In this document: piece by piece, positions 1 through 11,699 of the stretch
Numbering within the stretch: position 1 is the first letter of the stretch
How the letters are laid out: every line of letters begins with the position of its first letter
Assembly (NCBI RefSeq): GCF_003073045.1
Contig: NC_037602.1
Coordinates: 2,232,001 to 2,296,000, forward strand
Reading direction: 5' to 3'
DNA from: Pomacea canaliculata
Taxonomy: Eukaryota; Mollusca; Gastropoda; Architaenioglossa; Ampullariidae
DNA length: 64,000 bases
The notes under the pieces: model-generated
Seen by the model: the letters and a program-made list of their open reading frames with translations, nothing else
Told to the model about the DNA's origin: nothing
Database searches by the model: none
Translations under genes and position numbers: made by a program

Positions 1-33
1 CCGAACACCCTGGGTTTCTCCTCCTTTGTGCAG

Positions 34-3000
34 GTGGAGAATCACTTCCAACGTGGCGATGACATCGGGTCCCACAGTGTCAATCATAATGACGTGAGAA
101 CCGCGGAGAGACTGCAGTTTGAGGCCGGGCAGCAAAAGGAGAATCTCATCAACAACGGCCATGTTGCCAGAGACCAAGTAATTTCTGAAATTTTATTTGT
201 ACTGCGAGTGTGCGTGCTTGCGTGCTTGTCTAGCAAGATGACTAAGTTGGGTTTGGGTGAAGGGGCTGAATGTTACTTGGGTTTGCTTATGCGTGACAGG
301 CAGGACATGCAGGCAAGAAAGCAGTGGAGATAGGAATAGAGAGAGTGCGAAGGAGGTGGAGAGAAAGAGGTGAGAAAAAAAATGAGTGGGAAGACTAAGA
401 TAGTTACAAGCTACGATGGAGTGAAAAAAGAAGGTAAGCACACGAAGAGACAGACTGATGAAAGACCAAAGCCCTTGTGCACATAGGAATACCGAGACAT
501 GCTGAGACATACAGAGACATGCCGAGTCTTTTCTAAACATCTTTGAGAAGACTTCTCAAAGCATACAGAGACGCATCGAACCATCAAAACCATTCAAGAT
601 TTAGTCACACTCAGAAGGTAGAGTGGGGCTAGCACGACACCAGTAGTAAAGGCTGTTCCATGGTTCTGCACAGATGGTGGGTTGGCGGAGTCCCAACCTG
701 CAGACAGCAGGCGACGCGCAGCCGGACGTGCTGAAGGCTCTGAACTACACCTACGACATCTCGCTCACCTACGTCCCGGAGAGAAACAATCGCATACCCT
801 GGCCCTACACCCTGGACTTCGGCTACCCGTATTCGTGCTCCACCCTTCCCTGTCCAAGTATGCACGTCAGCCACCCCGGGTTCTGGGAGATACCAGTGGT
901 CGCACTGATGGATCTTGAGAGTGGGTTCCCTTGCGCCTACGTGGACAGCTGTCGTCCGAGCAGCGAGAACGCGGCCTTTAACTACCTGTGGAGCAACTTT
1001 GAAAAGGTAACAGCCAGCTATCAAAAAGGATACTCACTAAAATGCTGTAACTATTCCCCGTCTCCAAGACAGTCCCAACACCTTATCCAGTAGAAATAAA
1101 ATCACTTAAAATATTTACAAAATGATCATTTTATTTTAATAATGTTACTCTGTATAAGAAAAGATCGCCTATGCAACGCAGCCAAGGTGCATAGGTGAAG
1201 GTTTATTTCAAACAAATTGAATCTTGAGTTTGAATTTGTTATGTTATTGTTGTGTACATGTGCAAGACAATTTTACATTTTTAGTGTTGCTCTATTGAAC
1301 ACACTACTGATTTAAAGATAAGGGGTTAAAAAAACAGCACAGCAAGTGTGTTGGTCGTGTAAACATCTTATTCAGTGTAAATAGGATACAATTAATCCTA
1401 ACCATCACTGTACTCGTGTACAGGTGTACAACAACAGCCGAGCTCCTTCGGGCTCAGCATGCACGCAGGGTGGTTTCACACTGAGAATTACATGAAAGCC
1501 ACTCAGACTTTCGTCGAGAGACTTTTACAATTAGATGACGTGTACATAATCTCGGCCAAGAAAGTCCTGGACTGGATGCGTAACCCAGTCAAGGTAGTTG
1601 TTTTAACCTTCTTCGCCTTCCGCTCCCTTAGTGTGCAGTCAAATTGTTCCAGTAGAATTGTTCAATATTCAAATTATGTTGCTTTCTTGTTTTGTGACTG
1701 GACGTACCGTGTCTGTCATCACCATGATACTACTACTCACTAAACACTAACGCTGTATATGAATTTTACTTAGTATCAATGCTTATTATTTTTCCAACAC
1801 AAATTTCACCTTTACCTTGCAATTTCGCTTCTGTTCTCGAGTTTCATTCTTTATACTTGTATATAAAATTGCAGGTATCAGAAATTCCAACAAAAATGTC
1901 CTCCTGGGGATGTTCAAACCCAGTCCAAGATCATCAGCTTTGTGAGTAAATGGACTTTTTTAAAGAGAAATTTTTGACTACATAAGTAAATATATTAACG
2001 TGTGATGCTCTGTGTATGTCTCCTTGTATACGAAGAATTACTTTAATTCCTCGAAGCTGTATATGTATACTAATTAATTCAATAACCCGTATACAGTCTA
2101 AATATGAAAGAATGCTGGAATGAAGTTGTTTGTTTCTTGTTCTATTTATACTTTACTTAGTTCCAATGAAAATTCAGTAAACACACTTTAAAAGAACTCA
2201 TGAAGTCTGCAACAGCTGGCACGAAGTTGCAATTTTCAGAAATCATTTGGACACGCTTCATAGTAGATTAAGTCAGACGGACATTTCACCAGGTTTGGGA
2301 AAGGTTTCACATGATGTTTCTGTTAATAAGAAGAAAAATTGTAAAAATTTTCCACCATTCCTGATCGGTTAAGAACCGCCTAAGTGTACGTTCGTCCATT
2401 GCTCTCCTCCCTCCCGAAATTTATGGGCTTTTTATGTATGCCTATTGTTTATCCCAGAAACAATCCTTTCGTTGTTTTGTGACAAATAATCAGTCAACTC
2501 CTTTTACGATCAATATTTGCTCAAGCGCTGTGGTGGTTTCTGTGAAACTGTTTTTGATAATTGCAGACAACGCACAACCAAACTCGGCAATCTAGTTCCC
2601 TCCACGACCCCCGTAGTGATGAGCGCCTCTGGCAAAGCTACTACAACAAAAGAGAACGTAAGGGCTACGACAGTGGCAACAACAAAAGAAAATGTAAAGA
2701 CTACGACAGCGGCAACAACACCGCTTCCTGTTGAGGTCCTCGTCGGCAACGACTCCTGCGTGCAGGGAGTTAACTGCGTCCTGCCATCTTGCCAGTGCCG
2801 CTCTGTTAATCCTCCAGGCCAACTGAGCCCCGACAACACGCCTCAGATCGTCTACTTCACAGTAATGGGCCGGGTTGACGTTCTGACCTTTGAACCCCTC
2901 CTCAACCTGCTGGACATCAGGCAGAACCCTAACAACTGCTCCGTCAGCTCCACGGTGTTTGTGCCCACCACGGAAAATTTCGTCCCCTATCTCCTAGGTC

Positions 3001-4784
3001 TGCTCAGCCGCCGACACGAGGTTGCAATGTACGGCAAGGAAGGTTATAAATACACGCCCACGCCGTCTGTCGAAGAGCAGGTGGCGGAGCAGTTGATGCA
3101 GTTCGCGACCCAGATCAACAACATCCAGTTAAAGCCTAACGCCGGAGCCTTGAACCGTGGCTGGAGAAGTCCTATAAACAGTGTTTTTAGTAAGTGAAGA
3201 GGTCTAATCAGATGATTGTGATGATGATATGATGGGGCAGGATGATCATAACAGGGTCTGGTGTAAGCTGAAAGATCTTGACAGTGTCTGTTTTAAGCAT
3301 GATAGTGGCTAGAAGGTCGTAAACTAGCTAAGTGGGTTTTGTTTTATGTTGCCAACATCAGATGACAAGGTGCTTACTGCCTTGGTAAAAGGAGGAGTCC
3401 AGTATGACAGCTCAGTGACCATTGACCGCAGCAGACCATACAAAGACCTCATCCCCTGGCCTTACACCCTGGACTTTGGCTTTCAAGATGTCTGTTCCGG
3501 CAGCCAGAGCCAATGTCCTGTCAAAAGGTAAATGTCAAGATATAACATAACATCCAGCTTGTGACTGGAGAACCCATTCCTACTAATCTCCTCACCAACA
3601 AAGCTACCTAAGTTTCTAACCAAAGGAAAAGATTGCCACGCTTTTGACCTTCTGGTTAGCGATAGTTCGCACCACAGAAACTACATCATGTGACTTGAAA
3701 CTCAAAACAAAGGCAAAGCTTTTGTGAAATCCGTGAAACTCTACCCAGTGTGCTCAAGCAGACTATTCTCACCTCTTTTCGGTATGGTTAGACTCTCTTA
3801 CTATTTCATGGAAAAGAGTTCGATTGTTTACTTGGTCTTGACTAAACTCCTGTTAAAGTTCGCTCCGTATGTGACTTTTGTTGTACAGCCGACATTTCTT
3901 ACTCAAATGGCAATAAAATATTTAAATTGTTACATGTTTCTTTTTGAAATACGGCGAAACACAACCCTTAATGCTGTTTGAATTCAGCTGAACTGGAAGA
4001 GTTTGTTTTCTAATTGTTGCGAAAAATGACCGGAGATTTTTTAAAAGTATTTCATTCATGACGTACCTAATAATCTAAAGAATATTTTTAGTTTTAGTCA
4101 CCTTGATTTCTGAGCTCGTAATGAAACTTGTTTAATATGTAATAAGGGCAAAAGGTAAAGATGGGCTTTTGTGTCTTTCTTTCTCTTCTAGCTACAATTG
4201 CAAAGTTTAATTTATTTTTAAATTTGCACTTTCACCTGGTCATTTTTGTTTTTGCTGCCTTCCTTTCTACTACGAATGAAAAATTCAGTACTAGCTGAAA
4301 CTCTTTTGTTTTCCTCAGGCAACATTGTCGTTGACTGTGGGGACACCCTATGCACACAGTTTAACCCCCTCTCTGTCATTGCAGTTGATAGTCTCTGTGG
4401 ATTATTTTCAGACATCCGGGTCTCTGGGAAATTCCAATCGTTCCCTTGGTGGACACGAAACAAGAGTACACCTGCACTTTCGTCGATGCCTGCACAATTA
4501 ACCGGCCCATCTTGGCAGAGGAAACTCACAAGTACTTGCTAAACAACTTCGACTTTAACTACAACCACAACCGAGCTCCGTTTGGCATCAATATTCACCG
4601 CGACTGGCTAAGTCATCCATTTTACGCTGAGAACCTCATGGGCCTGGAAATGTTCCTTAACACAATTTTGAAGGAACGACCTGATACTTATGTCATGTCG
4701 ATCGAAAAAATGTTGGAATGGATGCAAAATCCCACAGGACTGGACAAAATTAACTCTTTTCTGCCATGGAAGTGCAGTTCATAA
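34..4784 (+). CDS. Chitin-deacetylase-like protein, two-domain, gene 1 (5' partial, frameshifted)
   Basis: Coding exons read from splice sites and alignment to gene 2: 34-177, 674-1006, 1424-1593, 1875-1941, 2567-3189, 3362-3527, 4412-4784 (stop TAA). The first two exons lie left of the window. Domain 1 is a NodB-type polysaccharide deacetylase of the animal CDA kind: HSVNH (motif 2), GWRSP (motif 3), WPYTLDFGYPYSC, and NRAP before motif 5. Family members deacetylate chitin outside the cell. A Thr/Ala-rich linker (about 2567-2745) leads to domain 2 (CVQG start, GWRSP, WPYTLDFG, FGINIH), which lacks the DD and HxxxH metal ligands. Two 1-bp losses against gene 2 break the frame: near 1447 (CCC to CC) and near 1924 (TT to T). 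The second shifts the phase at the junction to the linker exon. It is either a recent pseudogene or consensus error. Domain 2 is intact and uses its own introns of phase 1 and 2. Family assignment is firm, activity unknown. Confidence 0.85.
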
Positions 4785-7557
4785 TGTTTGCTAATGTCGA
4801 TCAGACTCTGTAAAAATTATGTGTGCATTTATGTATGTTTTCAGATGACGCAATATAGTTTAGGGTGAGTGCGTTACTTTAAACTTAATTTCTCAGACGA
4901 TTAATTTTCAGATCTGATTTCGATTTGATGAGGACAATTATTTTGCGACACCTGATATGTGCAATCTAAAGATTCTGTAAGCCTATATAAATCACAAAGA
5001 AATATATTAAATATACACTTTCAAAACATATCATAATCACACATTGTTACATTTCAATATAATTTATATTGTGCTAATGTATTTGATGCCACACACTTTT
5101 CTGACAAAAAGAAGCAGTGTATGTCATAGCAAAGAAATCCTCTTTCTGTCTCAATCCAATGTATCACAATAGCTGCACTGCATTAAAAGGCTATGTATCT
5201 CTGTCATCATTTGTGTGGAGATTTCAGTCAAGTCAATCATTTTTTCAAAGGAATAAAGCTTCAAATTGTTTCGCTTAAGAGTTTCAGACCTAATTTTTGT
5301 CCGATATTTTGATCTTTCAATCCTGCAATCAACTGCGCAGTAATCCTTTGTTTTGAATTACTTTTTTATTTTAAAATTAATCAACTAGACTGAATTACTC
5401 AGGTACACAGGAGCACGAACACGCAGCCCCTTCCGTCCACACACACATATTCACACTTGCAGAGTATGTACACATATGCACACACAGATTATATACCAAT
5501 ACACGCACGTATACGCACGCGCTCACTCTGACCTCTCCCCCCACTCACACATACACGCACCGCACGCACGTAAGCACAGGTGTGCGGACAACCACCGTCG
5601 CTCCGAAAACCTCTGATGCATGACTGGCTGTAACCTAAGTAATTGAAGACCAAGTCAAGTTGGTTTCGAGATGAAAGATGACTACACTTGCCGAAATGAG
5701 CACAGTTCAGTCTCTCTAGTCAACAAATAGGCACTGAATGCTACTCCTGTGATATTTAATGAGATATAGCAAAACCTTCTACCTTGTTCCACTGAAGGAG
5801 AGGGGGTAACCTGTCTGCCTGCTGACTCGTACACTTTACGGATAGAAGATTCATTTGGACACCTCACTCTACTCTCGGCATTCCTAATACCCCCCCCCCT
5901 GACATGGAGGGATAACAAAGGGAGTAGGGGCTTGAAGTGGGAAAGGAGAGGGGTTGTATCACGACGCGTAAATCTTTGTCAGTTTACGTGTGTCATACGC
6001 CCCCACGCAGCTATGTATAGCAACGCCTGTACAGTCGCGAGGCCGACCTACCTTGGTCCTCCAGGTGTAAAGCCGTCAAGGTAATCCGGCAGAGACTACC
6101 CCGTCACTCTCCCCATCCACCCCACCTCCCTCCTGCTACTTCACGGGACTAAACCTCACCACTCACACTCGCATTTTAGGGAAGAGCACGGTTGAAATGA
6201 GGGAGGCCGGGCGACAGATGCTTATTGCACTGTTAGAATAGTCCTCAAATTACTGCAGTCACTAGTTAAAACAGTTATCAAATGAATTAAAAATAAATAA
6301 ATTAACATTTAAATAAGTATGGTTATAGTGATACTGTTTCAGAATTCATGATATTCGCAATTTGCATGTTTGTTTTTGTAATGATTGTATGAGATCGTTT
6401 CCGTAGCTTTTAAAGTTTCCATACACAAACTTTCTTTCTGTTGACATACTTCTCATTTCCTCGTAAGATCGAGTCACGTTTCTCATTTATTTGCACAGGG
6501 GTATCTGCTGTGGCCTGCGCATGCTCAATGCATGTTCGGACAGGTGTACTCAAGGAAAAGCTGAAACCGTAACTTCGCACGTCAATTGTTCGTCACACCA
6601 CGGACTTGTAAAGGTGAACTGCTGTCTGCCGAGACCAACGCTTAATAACCTTTGCGAAGTTCTTCGCTGATAGTCTCGGCGAGCCTAAAAAATAAATATG
6701 GCTAAACCGGAAGCTTTGTAGGCACCAGCCTCATTTTAGTAGTTAACTGAAAAATGTCGTCTGTAAGCAGTCCAGTAAGACAATTTCGTGGTCCAAAGGG
6801 TTAATTTCTTACTCTCAAACAGGTCTCACACGCCACAGTGATATGGAGTGACGGCGTACCCAGTGATGGGTCGTGTGAAAATCCTGGTGTTACTAGTTTG
6901 TGATTACCTTTCATTTGCAAACATCCCTACTAGAAATATCTCCTCCCTTTGTGGATGTTGCGTGGTAGCTACAGAGAAGGTGCAACACTGCAGAGGAATT
7001 TACTTCCTGCTCTAAGTGTTACTTTCCCTCTTCCCAAGCGGCACAACCCATTACCGTTCTTGCAGGATGGAGTTGTCTTTTAATTTATACAAATTGTGTT
7101 CTGTGTTTTTACTGTACTGTTGCTGATTTCCAGCTTGTAAAGAAAAAAATGAAGAAAAAGAAAGAATTAAAAAAATGAATTCAACAGAAAAAAGAAAGGA
7201 ATAAACTACGGATGGAAAGCATAAAGAAATGAAGAAAAAAAAATTTGTGCAATTATGAGTTTTATTTATAATCATAACAACATGTCACTAACCACTCTTA
7301 TTTTTTCATATAAATTCTTACTATGTATGATGTCATCTGAATATATCTCACACGCGCAACACAAGGCGCCATACTACAAAAGTCAACCAAAACAAGCGAC
7401 CAAACAACCACTCTCTCTATATGCTTTTCGTGCTCTCAAGCTCCGCCTTCAACGGTTCCCAGAAATAACAAAAGCCAGACACCTTCCCTCTTTTACTTAA
7501 AAAGGCCTGTTTTACCCTCCCCCACGCCTCATTAATCAAGCCCCTTGAAGTATCCTG
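4785..7557. other. Gene-free 3' flank of gene 1
   Basis: Holds the gene 1 3' UTR, a CA-rich simple-sequence patch (about 5410-5580) and flank shared with 26955-29581. I see no coding sequence here; the short ORFs show no recognisable domain. Confidence 0.6.
5252..5257 (+). terminator. Poly(A) signal AATAAA of CDA gene 1
   Basis: AATAAA lies 468 bases after the gene 1 stop codon, in a 3' flank conserved with gene 2. The exact cleavage site is not visible. Confidence 0.45.
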
Positions 7558-7675
7558 TATATAAAGCGAGTCAGTCTGACTCCAAACAAACAGGGGACCG
7601 GAGACCAGTCCTTGTGTTCACTGGGAGGGAAAAGCATCTGGCGGCAGGTCCAATCTGAAGATTGAAACTAGTGAT
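7558..7675 (+). promoter_or_regulatory. Duplicate TATA promoter and noncoding exon behind gene 1
   Basis: TATATAAAG at 7558-7566 and a downstream exon-like block ending at donor GTGAGT (7676) match the copy at 29582-29698 closely. No intact CDA gene follows within 11 kb. It may drive gene 2 through a very long first intron, or be the orphan promoter of a lost gene. Confidence 0.5.
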
Positions 7676-7832
7676 GTGAGTGTCTACCGCTGATGTTTTA
7701 TTCCCTTCAGTACATCAGAGTGTTTCTCATAATAACATGATACATCATATATATTGTTAAATAATTATGATTTAGTTGTTAGTACTGCTTTAGATTTCTC
7801 TTGATTGCTTTATTTAATTGAAAGGCTTCATG

Positions 7833-8693
7833 TGTCGCCTGTCAGAAATTTGTATGTGTCTGCGTTTCTCTCAGTGCATTGGACGCACCGGTAACAGAAA
7901 GGTAGCTTACAGCAGACGACATTTTGACCTCAGTTTTATGGCTATTTTTATCCGTTTTGCAAGGGATTTTTCATGTTGAAGCCACCTATTGACATATGTA
8001 CTTTTTTTTCTCCACAGGCTTCTTATCTTCTTGTGATCGTTTTGTTAATCTTCTTGTTGATCTCGTCCTGGTTGTTGTCGTCGTTGCTGTTCTTCTACAT
8101 CTTCACCTTATTTGTCCGCTTCTTCTTGGCCTCTTTACGCCCCCGTCTGTGCGGAGTCACGACTTTTCTACTTTTCGTCCAGCCCTTCGTTTCTGTCATT
8201 CCGTCGCCTTCGTCCTCCTGTCCTGCGTCGTGTGGTCCACGAGGCGGCTCGGACTGTGGACCAGCAGAGGGTCGCCGGACGGACAGTGGCATGGTGGTCA
8301 GCTCGAGAGCCACAGAAACTGAAGAAGACAGTGTAAACAAAGTGTTCTACATCTAACGCTAGGCCATCAGCCTGAAGGGCGAAATCTCTGACAAGACTGT
8401 GCCGTGTGTGTGTGTGGTTCTTTTTTTATTATCTCACTTGCTAACATCGTTCAGTATCTTTTACTTGGGCGTGGGGTAGTTACTTGTTGTGTGTGTGTGC
8501 TCACTTTTTAAAAATTATTTTTATATACGTGTGAATAAAGTTATTTGTACCGTTCATTTTGTCTTTGTTGTGGTCTACGTTCATTAGAGGTTTGATAGGA
8601 ACGTCGTGTCCATCCTTTGGCTGAGCGAGTGGGTGTGTTCATGTGAGCGGTTGCAAGCGTGCCTCTGGCGACGCTGGGGGCGATACGCGACAA
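7833..8693 (+). mobile_element. LTR-like insertion (short family member) with 4-bp target duplication
   Basis: Starts TGTCGC and ends CGCGACAA. It is flanked by CATG at 7829-7832 and 8694-8697. The duplicated locus near 29850 has one CATG and no insert, an empty-site control that fixes both borders. Left end, an interior ACAGGCTT patch and right end match the longer copy at 43340-44988. AATAAA near the 3' part fits an LTR. The overlapping ORFs of about 8.0-8.35 kb are low-complexity and probably not genes. Confidence 0.72.
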
Positions 8694-9080
8694 CATGATG
8701 ATCTTGTGCTTTGAAAGCAGTATCTTGATAAGGAGGTAGATCGGCTGATGTTAATGCCTCTTAAGTAGATACATAACTAATAATACAAAGAGTGCGATGT
8801 TACTTTGCCTTCTACTCTCCCTGTCAGTACTGGTTCTGATATACCTGCGATACATAATGAATATGAAAATTAATGTCCTTTATATCCCAAGCCCTTACTT
8901 GAAGAAGTGTCATCTGATTTACTTGGTACCATAAGATATTTCAGCTACCACCTGTTAATGCTGACGCTAAAAACTATTAAACTGTTAAAAACTGCTGTAG
9001 ACTGTAAAAGGTGTTGTTAAAGCTGATCGCTTTTCTTCTGGGGCATAACTTCATTTTCTAAAAGTGGTAAACTGTTCTTT

Positions 9081-9288
9081 TATTGCTATGATAAGTATAA
9101 CGGTATTGCTATGATAAGTATAACGGTATTGCTATGATAAGTATAACGGTATTGCTATGATGCGTATGACGGTATTGCTATGATACGTATGACGGTATTG
9201 CTATGATGCGTATGACAGTATTGCTATGATACGTATAACAGTATTGCTATGTCTAACGGTACTGCTAAGTTTAACAGTATTGCTAAAG
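9081..9288 (+). repeat. 23-bp minisatellite
   Basis: About seven clear units of the type TATTGCTATGATAAGTATAA plus CGG, decaying into shorter variants at the right end. No function is visible. Confidence 0.85.
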
Positions 9289-9334
9289 TATCTCCAACTT
9301 GTCCGCGGTTATCCACCATTGTAATTTGGTATTA

Positions 9335-9615
9335 TTATTGGTACATATTTTCCTTTTAATGGCCTAAAATATTGACCAAATATTGAATGACATATATTAA
9401 TTATTCATTGTGTCTAAATATGACTTCTGAACTAATTTTTGTCTTCCCTAAGTGAAGTTTGGACGGACTTCACTCGCAAGACAGAAGTTGGTTCATTCGT
9501 GCCAACTGCCATTCACCTTCATCCAACTTCTGGAAATAAAATAGGAACTTTCATTCAAATAAATTCTCAAGTTCACACAACAGCTAGTCATCAACGAGAC
9601 GTTTGAGATTTCGAT
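9335..9615 (+). repeat. Stray copy of a CDA gene 3 intron segment
   Basis: Matches 34205-34475, which lies inside gene 3 intron 4 (shared words: ACGGACTTCACT, TGAATGACATATATTA-like, CACAACAGCT, GAACTTTCATTC-like). No CDA exon flanks it here. It could be a remnant of a lost gene or a dispersed repeat. Confidence 0.6.
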
Positions 9616-10789
9616 ATCTCACATAATCGGTGGAAAAGATCAAATTTTGTTCTCGAGATACAGGCCTACAAACATGATCACGCACAGAAAAAGGAGAACA
9701 CCACAGAGGTCAGGATTATACGTGCTTACCTTTACATTTACACTGTAAAGTCCTTAATGTTTACCCATTATCAGAAAAAAAGCACATCCTGATAGACTTT
9801 AATAAGCTAAATCAAATACATTTGAGGCAGGGAAAAAGTGATTGCAATGGGCCATGCACTATTCACTCTGCCAGGTCCAAACTGTAATGTTTGCTGAGCA
9901 GCATTTCTTCCCCAAGCTTGGAATATTACAGCTGAGGTCAGAGAGGAGACGCGTGACAAGTGTCACGTACCAGTAAATAATTCAACACAGTGGAAGCTTT
10001 ATACAAGCACAAGAACGTGAAAAACACACACACGAAAAAAAAAAAAAACACTTTCGGATTCGTTTGTTGTGAGAGTAGTTTCTGTAATATCCGTTCTAAT
10101 GCGTTCTTTGTGTTTTTTCTGTCAAATTGAGTTTTTCGCTAGATGTGTGATAATGAAAATGATGTATTTTAGTGTCTGCAAATTAAGGCGAAGCTTATTC
10201 TTCAAAACCTTATATCTAGTCTGGTAGAAAACGATAAGCATCAGCATAGGTTGTGGGTTATGTTCTAGTCTTTCTTGGTTTTAGAACATTGCACACATCA
10301 TTGTTGCAAGTAGGGACAATATTTTTCAACAAATTCTAAACATTGCGAAGCACATCCAATGATTCAACTAAATAAGTGAAACATCTGCCGTCAACTAACC
10401 GATTATCTCTTGTGCATAATACTGCTGTGTGCGTGAGCGAGAGAAAGTGAGAGAGAGAGAGAGTTTAAATACTTAAATTTGAAGAATACAATTCAAATAC
10501 GAGGATAGTCGAAAACGTTCTAAGCCTTACCCAGAAAGAAGAGCCATAGCTGAACATTTTTATTGTGGTCACACACTACCACTTCTTATAAAACTAGAAA
10601 AACTAGCATATTTCCTTTTTAATTTGTCACGTCATTCCAATGCAAAGGTGAAGGGTAGTTCGACAAATCCAAAACTAGACAAAACAGAGGCTCAAGAAGT
10701 CATATCTGAAAAAGAGAGGTATGAAACCCAAGGAAATTCATGAGGACATAGGGACATGAGGACACTTGCTGAGGACTCCCCTTCCCATA

Positions 10790-11640
10790 TCTAACTATAG
10801 GCTGCTGAATTTAAGTGGGGCAGGGTCAGCACAGATGACCCTCAGTAAGGTCGTCCAAAAACCTTAACCACAAATGAGCAAGTTGATCCCATTCACCGTC
10901 TGGTTTTGGAGGACAGACGTCTTACTGTCCAGAAGATAGCTAAGTACATAGGTTCTGGCTCAGTCCACACTGTTTTAACTGAGATCATAGCGATGAGCAA
11001 GTTGTCTGCAAGATAGGTCCCATGAATGCTGACGTCAGAGCAGAAGCTGCAAAGGGTTAACATTTCTAGGACACTTCTGACTCACTTCCAGGCTAACACT
11101 GAGAATTCCTATCGCAGATTAGTAACTCAAAATGAAACCTGCGTTTATAACTTCAAACCTTAATCAAAGATTCAAAGCAAACAGTGGAAACACTGTGGTT
11201 CTCCACCTCCGAAGAAATTCAAGCAAGGTGATGGCTTCTGAGATTCTCAAAGCGTAATCATAAAAAAAAACTATCAATGGACAGTACTATGCATCAGAAT
11301 TAACACAACTAAAGGAAGTAGTGAAGTTGAAACGTAGAGGGAAGCTGAGGGCAGATGTGCTCTTTCTCCAGGATAACGCGCCCGTTCCCTCTGCTCAGGT
11401 TGCAGCAGCTAAAAAAGCCAGCCAGACTTAGCTCCATCTAACTTTAATCTGTTTCCTAAACTCAAATTCCGCCTACGTTGCGGCCGTAATGGAAACAATG
11501 ATTGTTCATATGTGATGTGGAGGTGTTTTTGACGGTCCAGGACCCCACCTTCTTCCGTGATGGAATTGCAATGTTTAAGCATCGTTGGACAAGTACATTG
11601 ATGTCGAGGGGGACTAAAAAGTAACATTTTGAAAAACTGT
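10790..11640 (+). pseudogene. Mariner transposase relic
   Basis: Translation in shifting frames shows mariner signatures in the expected order: GRPKTLTTNEQVD and LVLEDRRLTVQKIA (helix-turn-helix region), MSKLSARWVP, LVTQNETCVY (catalytic D replaced by N in QDE), KQWKHCGSPPPKKF, and FSRITRPFP/LFLQDNA just before the second catalytic position. Many stops and shifts; dead. Mariner elements move by cut and paste through a DD34D-type transposase. I did not resolve the terminal repeats. Confidence 0.72.
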
Positions 11641-11699
11641 CTTGTTTTTGCAACTCCTTCAGGGTGAGGCTTAAGGTTCTGGGTTCTTTGCGAAAAATA

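Larger units (their letters stand above)
1..8940 (+). repeat. Segmental duplication, copy A (holds gene 1)
   Basis: Exons, most introns, the 3' flank, the TATA promoter block (7558) and flank down to about 8940 align in order with 21150-30110. The offset is about 21.2 kb. Copy A has an 861-bp LTR insertion (7833-8693) that copy B lacks. The left end of the duplication lies outside the window. Confidence 0.85.

Noticed and set aside
2510..2839. Minus-strand ORFs over the CDA linker (also 24848-25177)
   Set aside because: They are antisense shadows of the Thr-rich linker exon; the Val/Phe-rich composition follows from the repeated ACA/GCA codons on the other strand.
5410..5580. Possible regulatory CA-repeat block
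   Set aside because: Ordinary simple sequence; nothing beyond composition supports a function.
7973..8356. Overlapping hydrophobic plus-strand ORFs
   Set aside because: They lie wholly inside the LTR insertion, occur in several frames at once and show no domain; their composition comes from a pyrimidine-rich tract.
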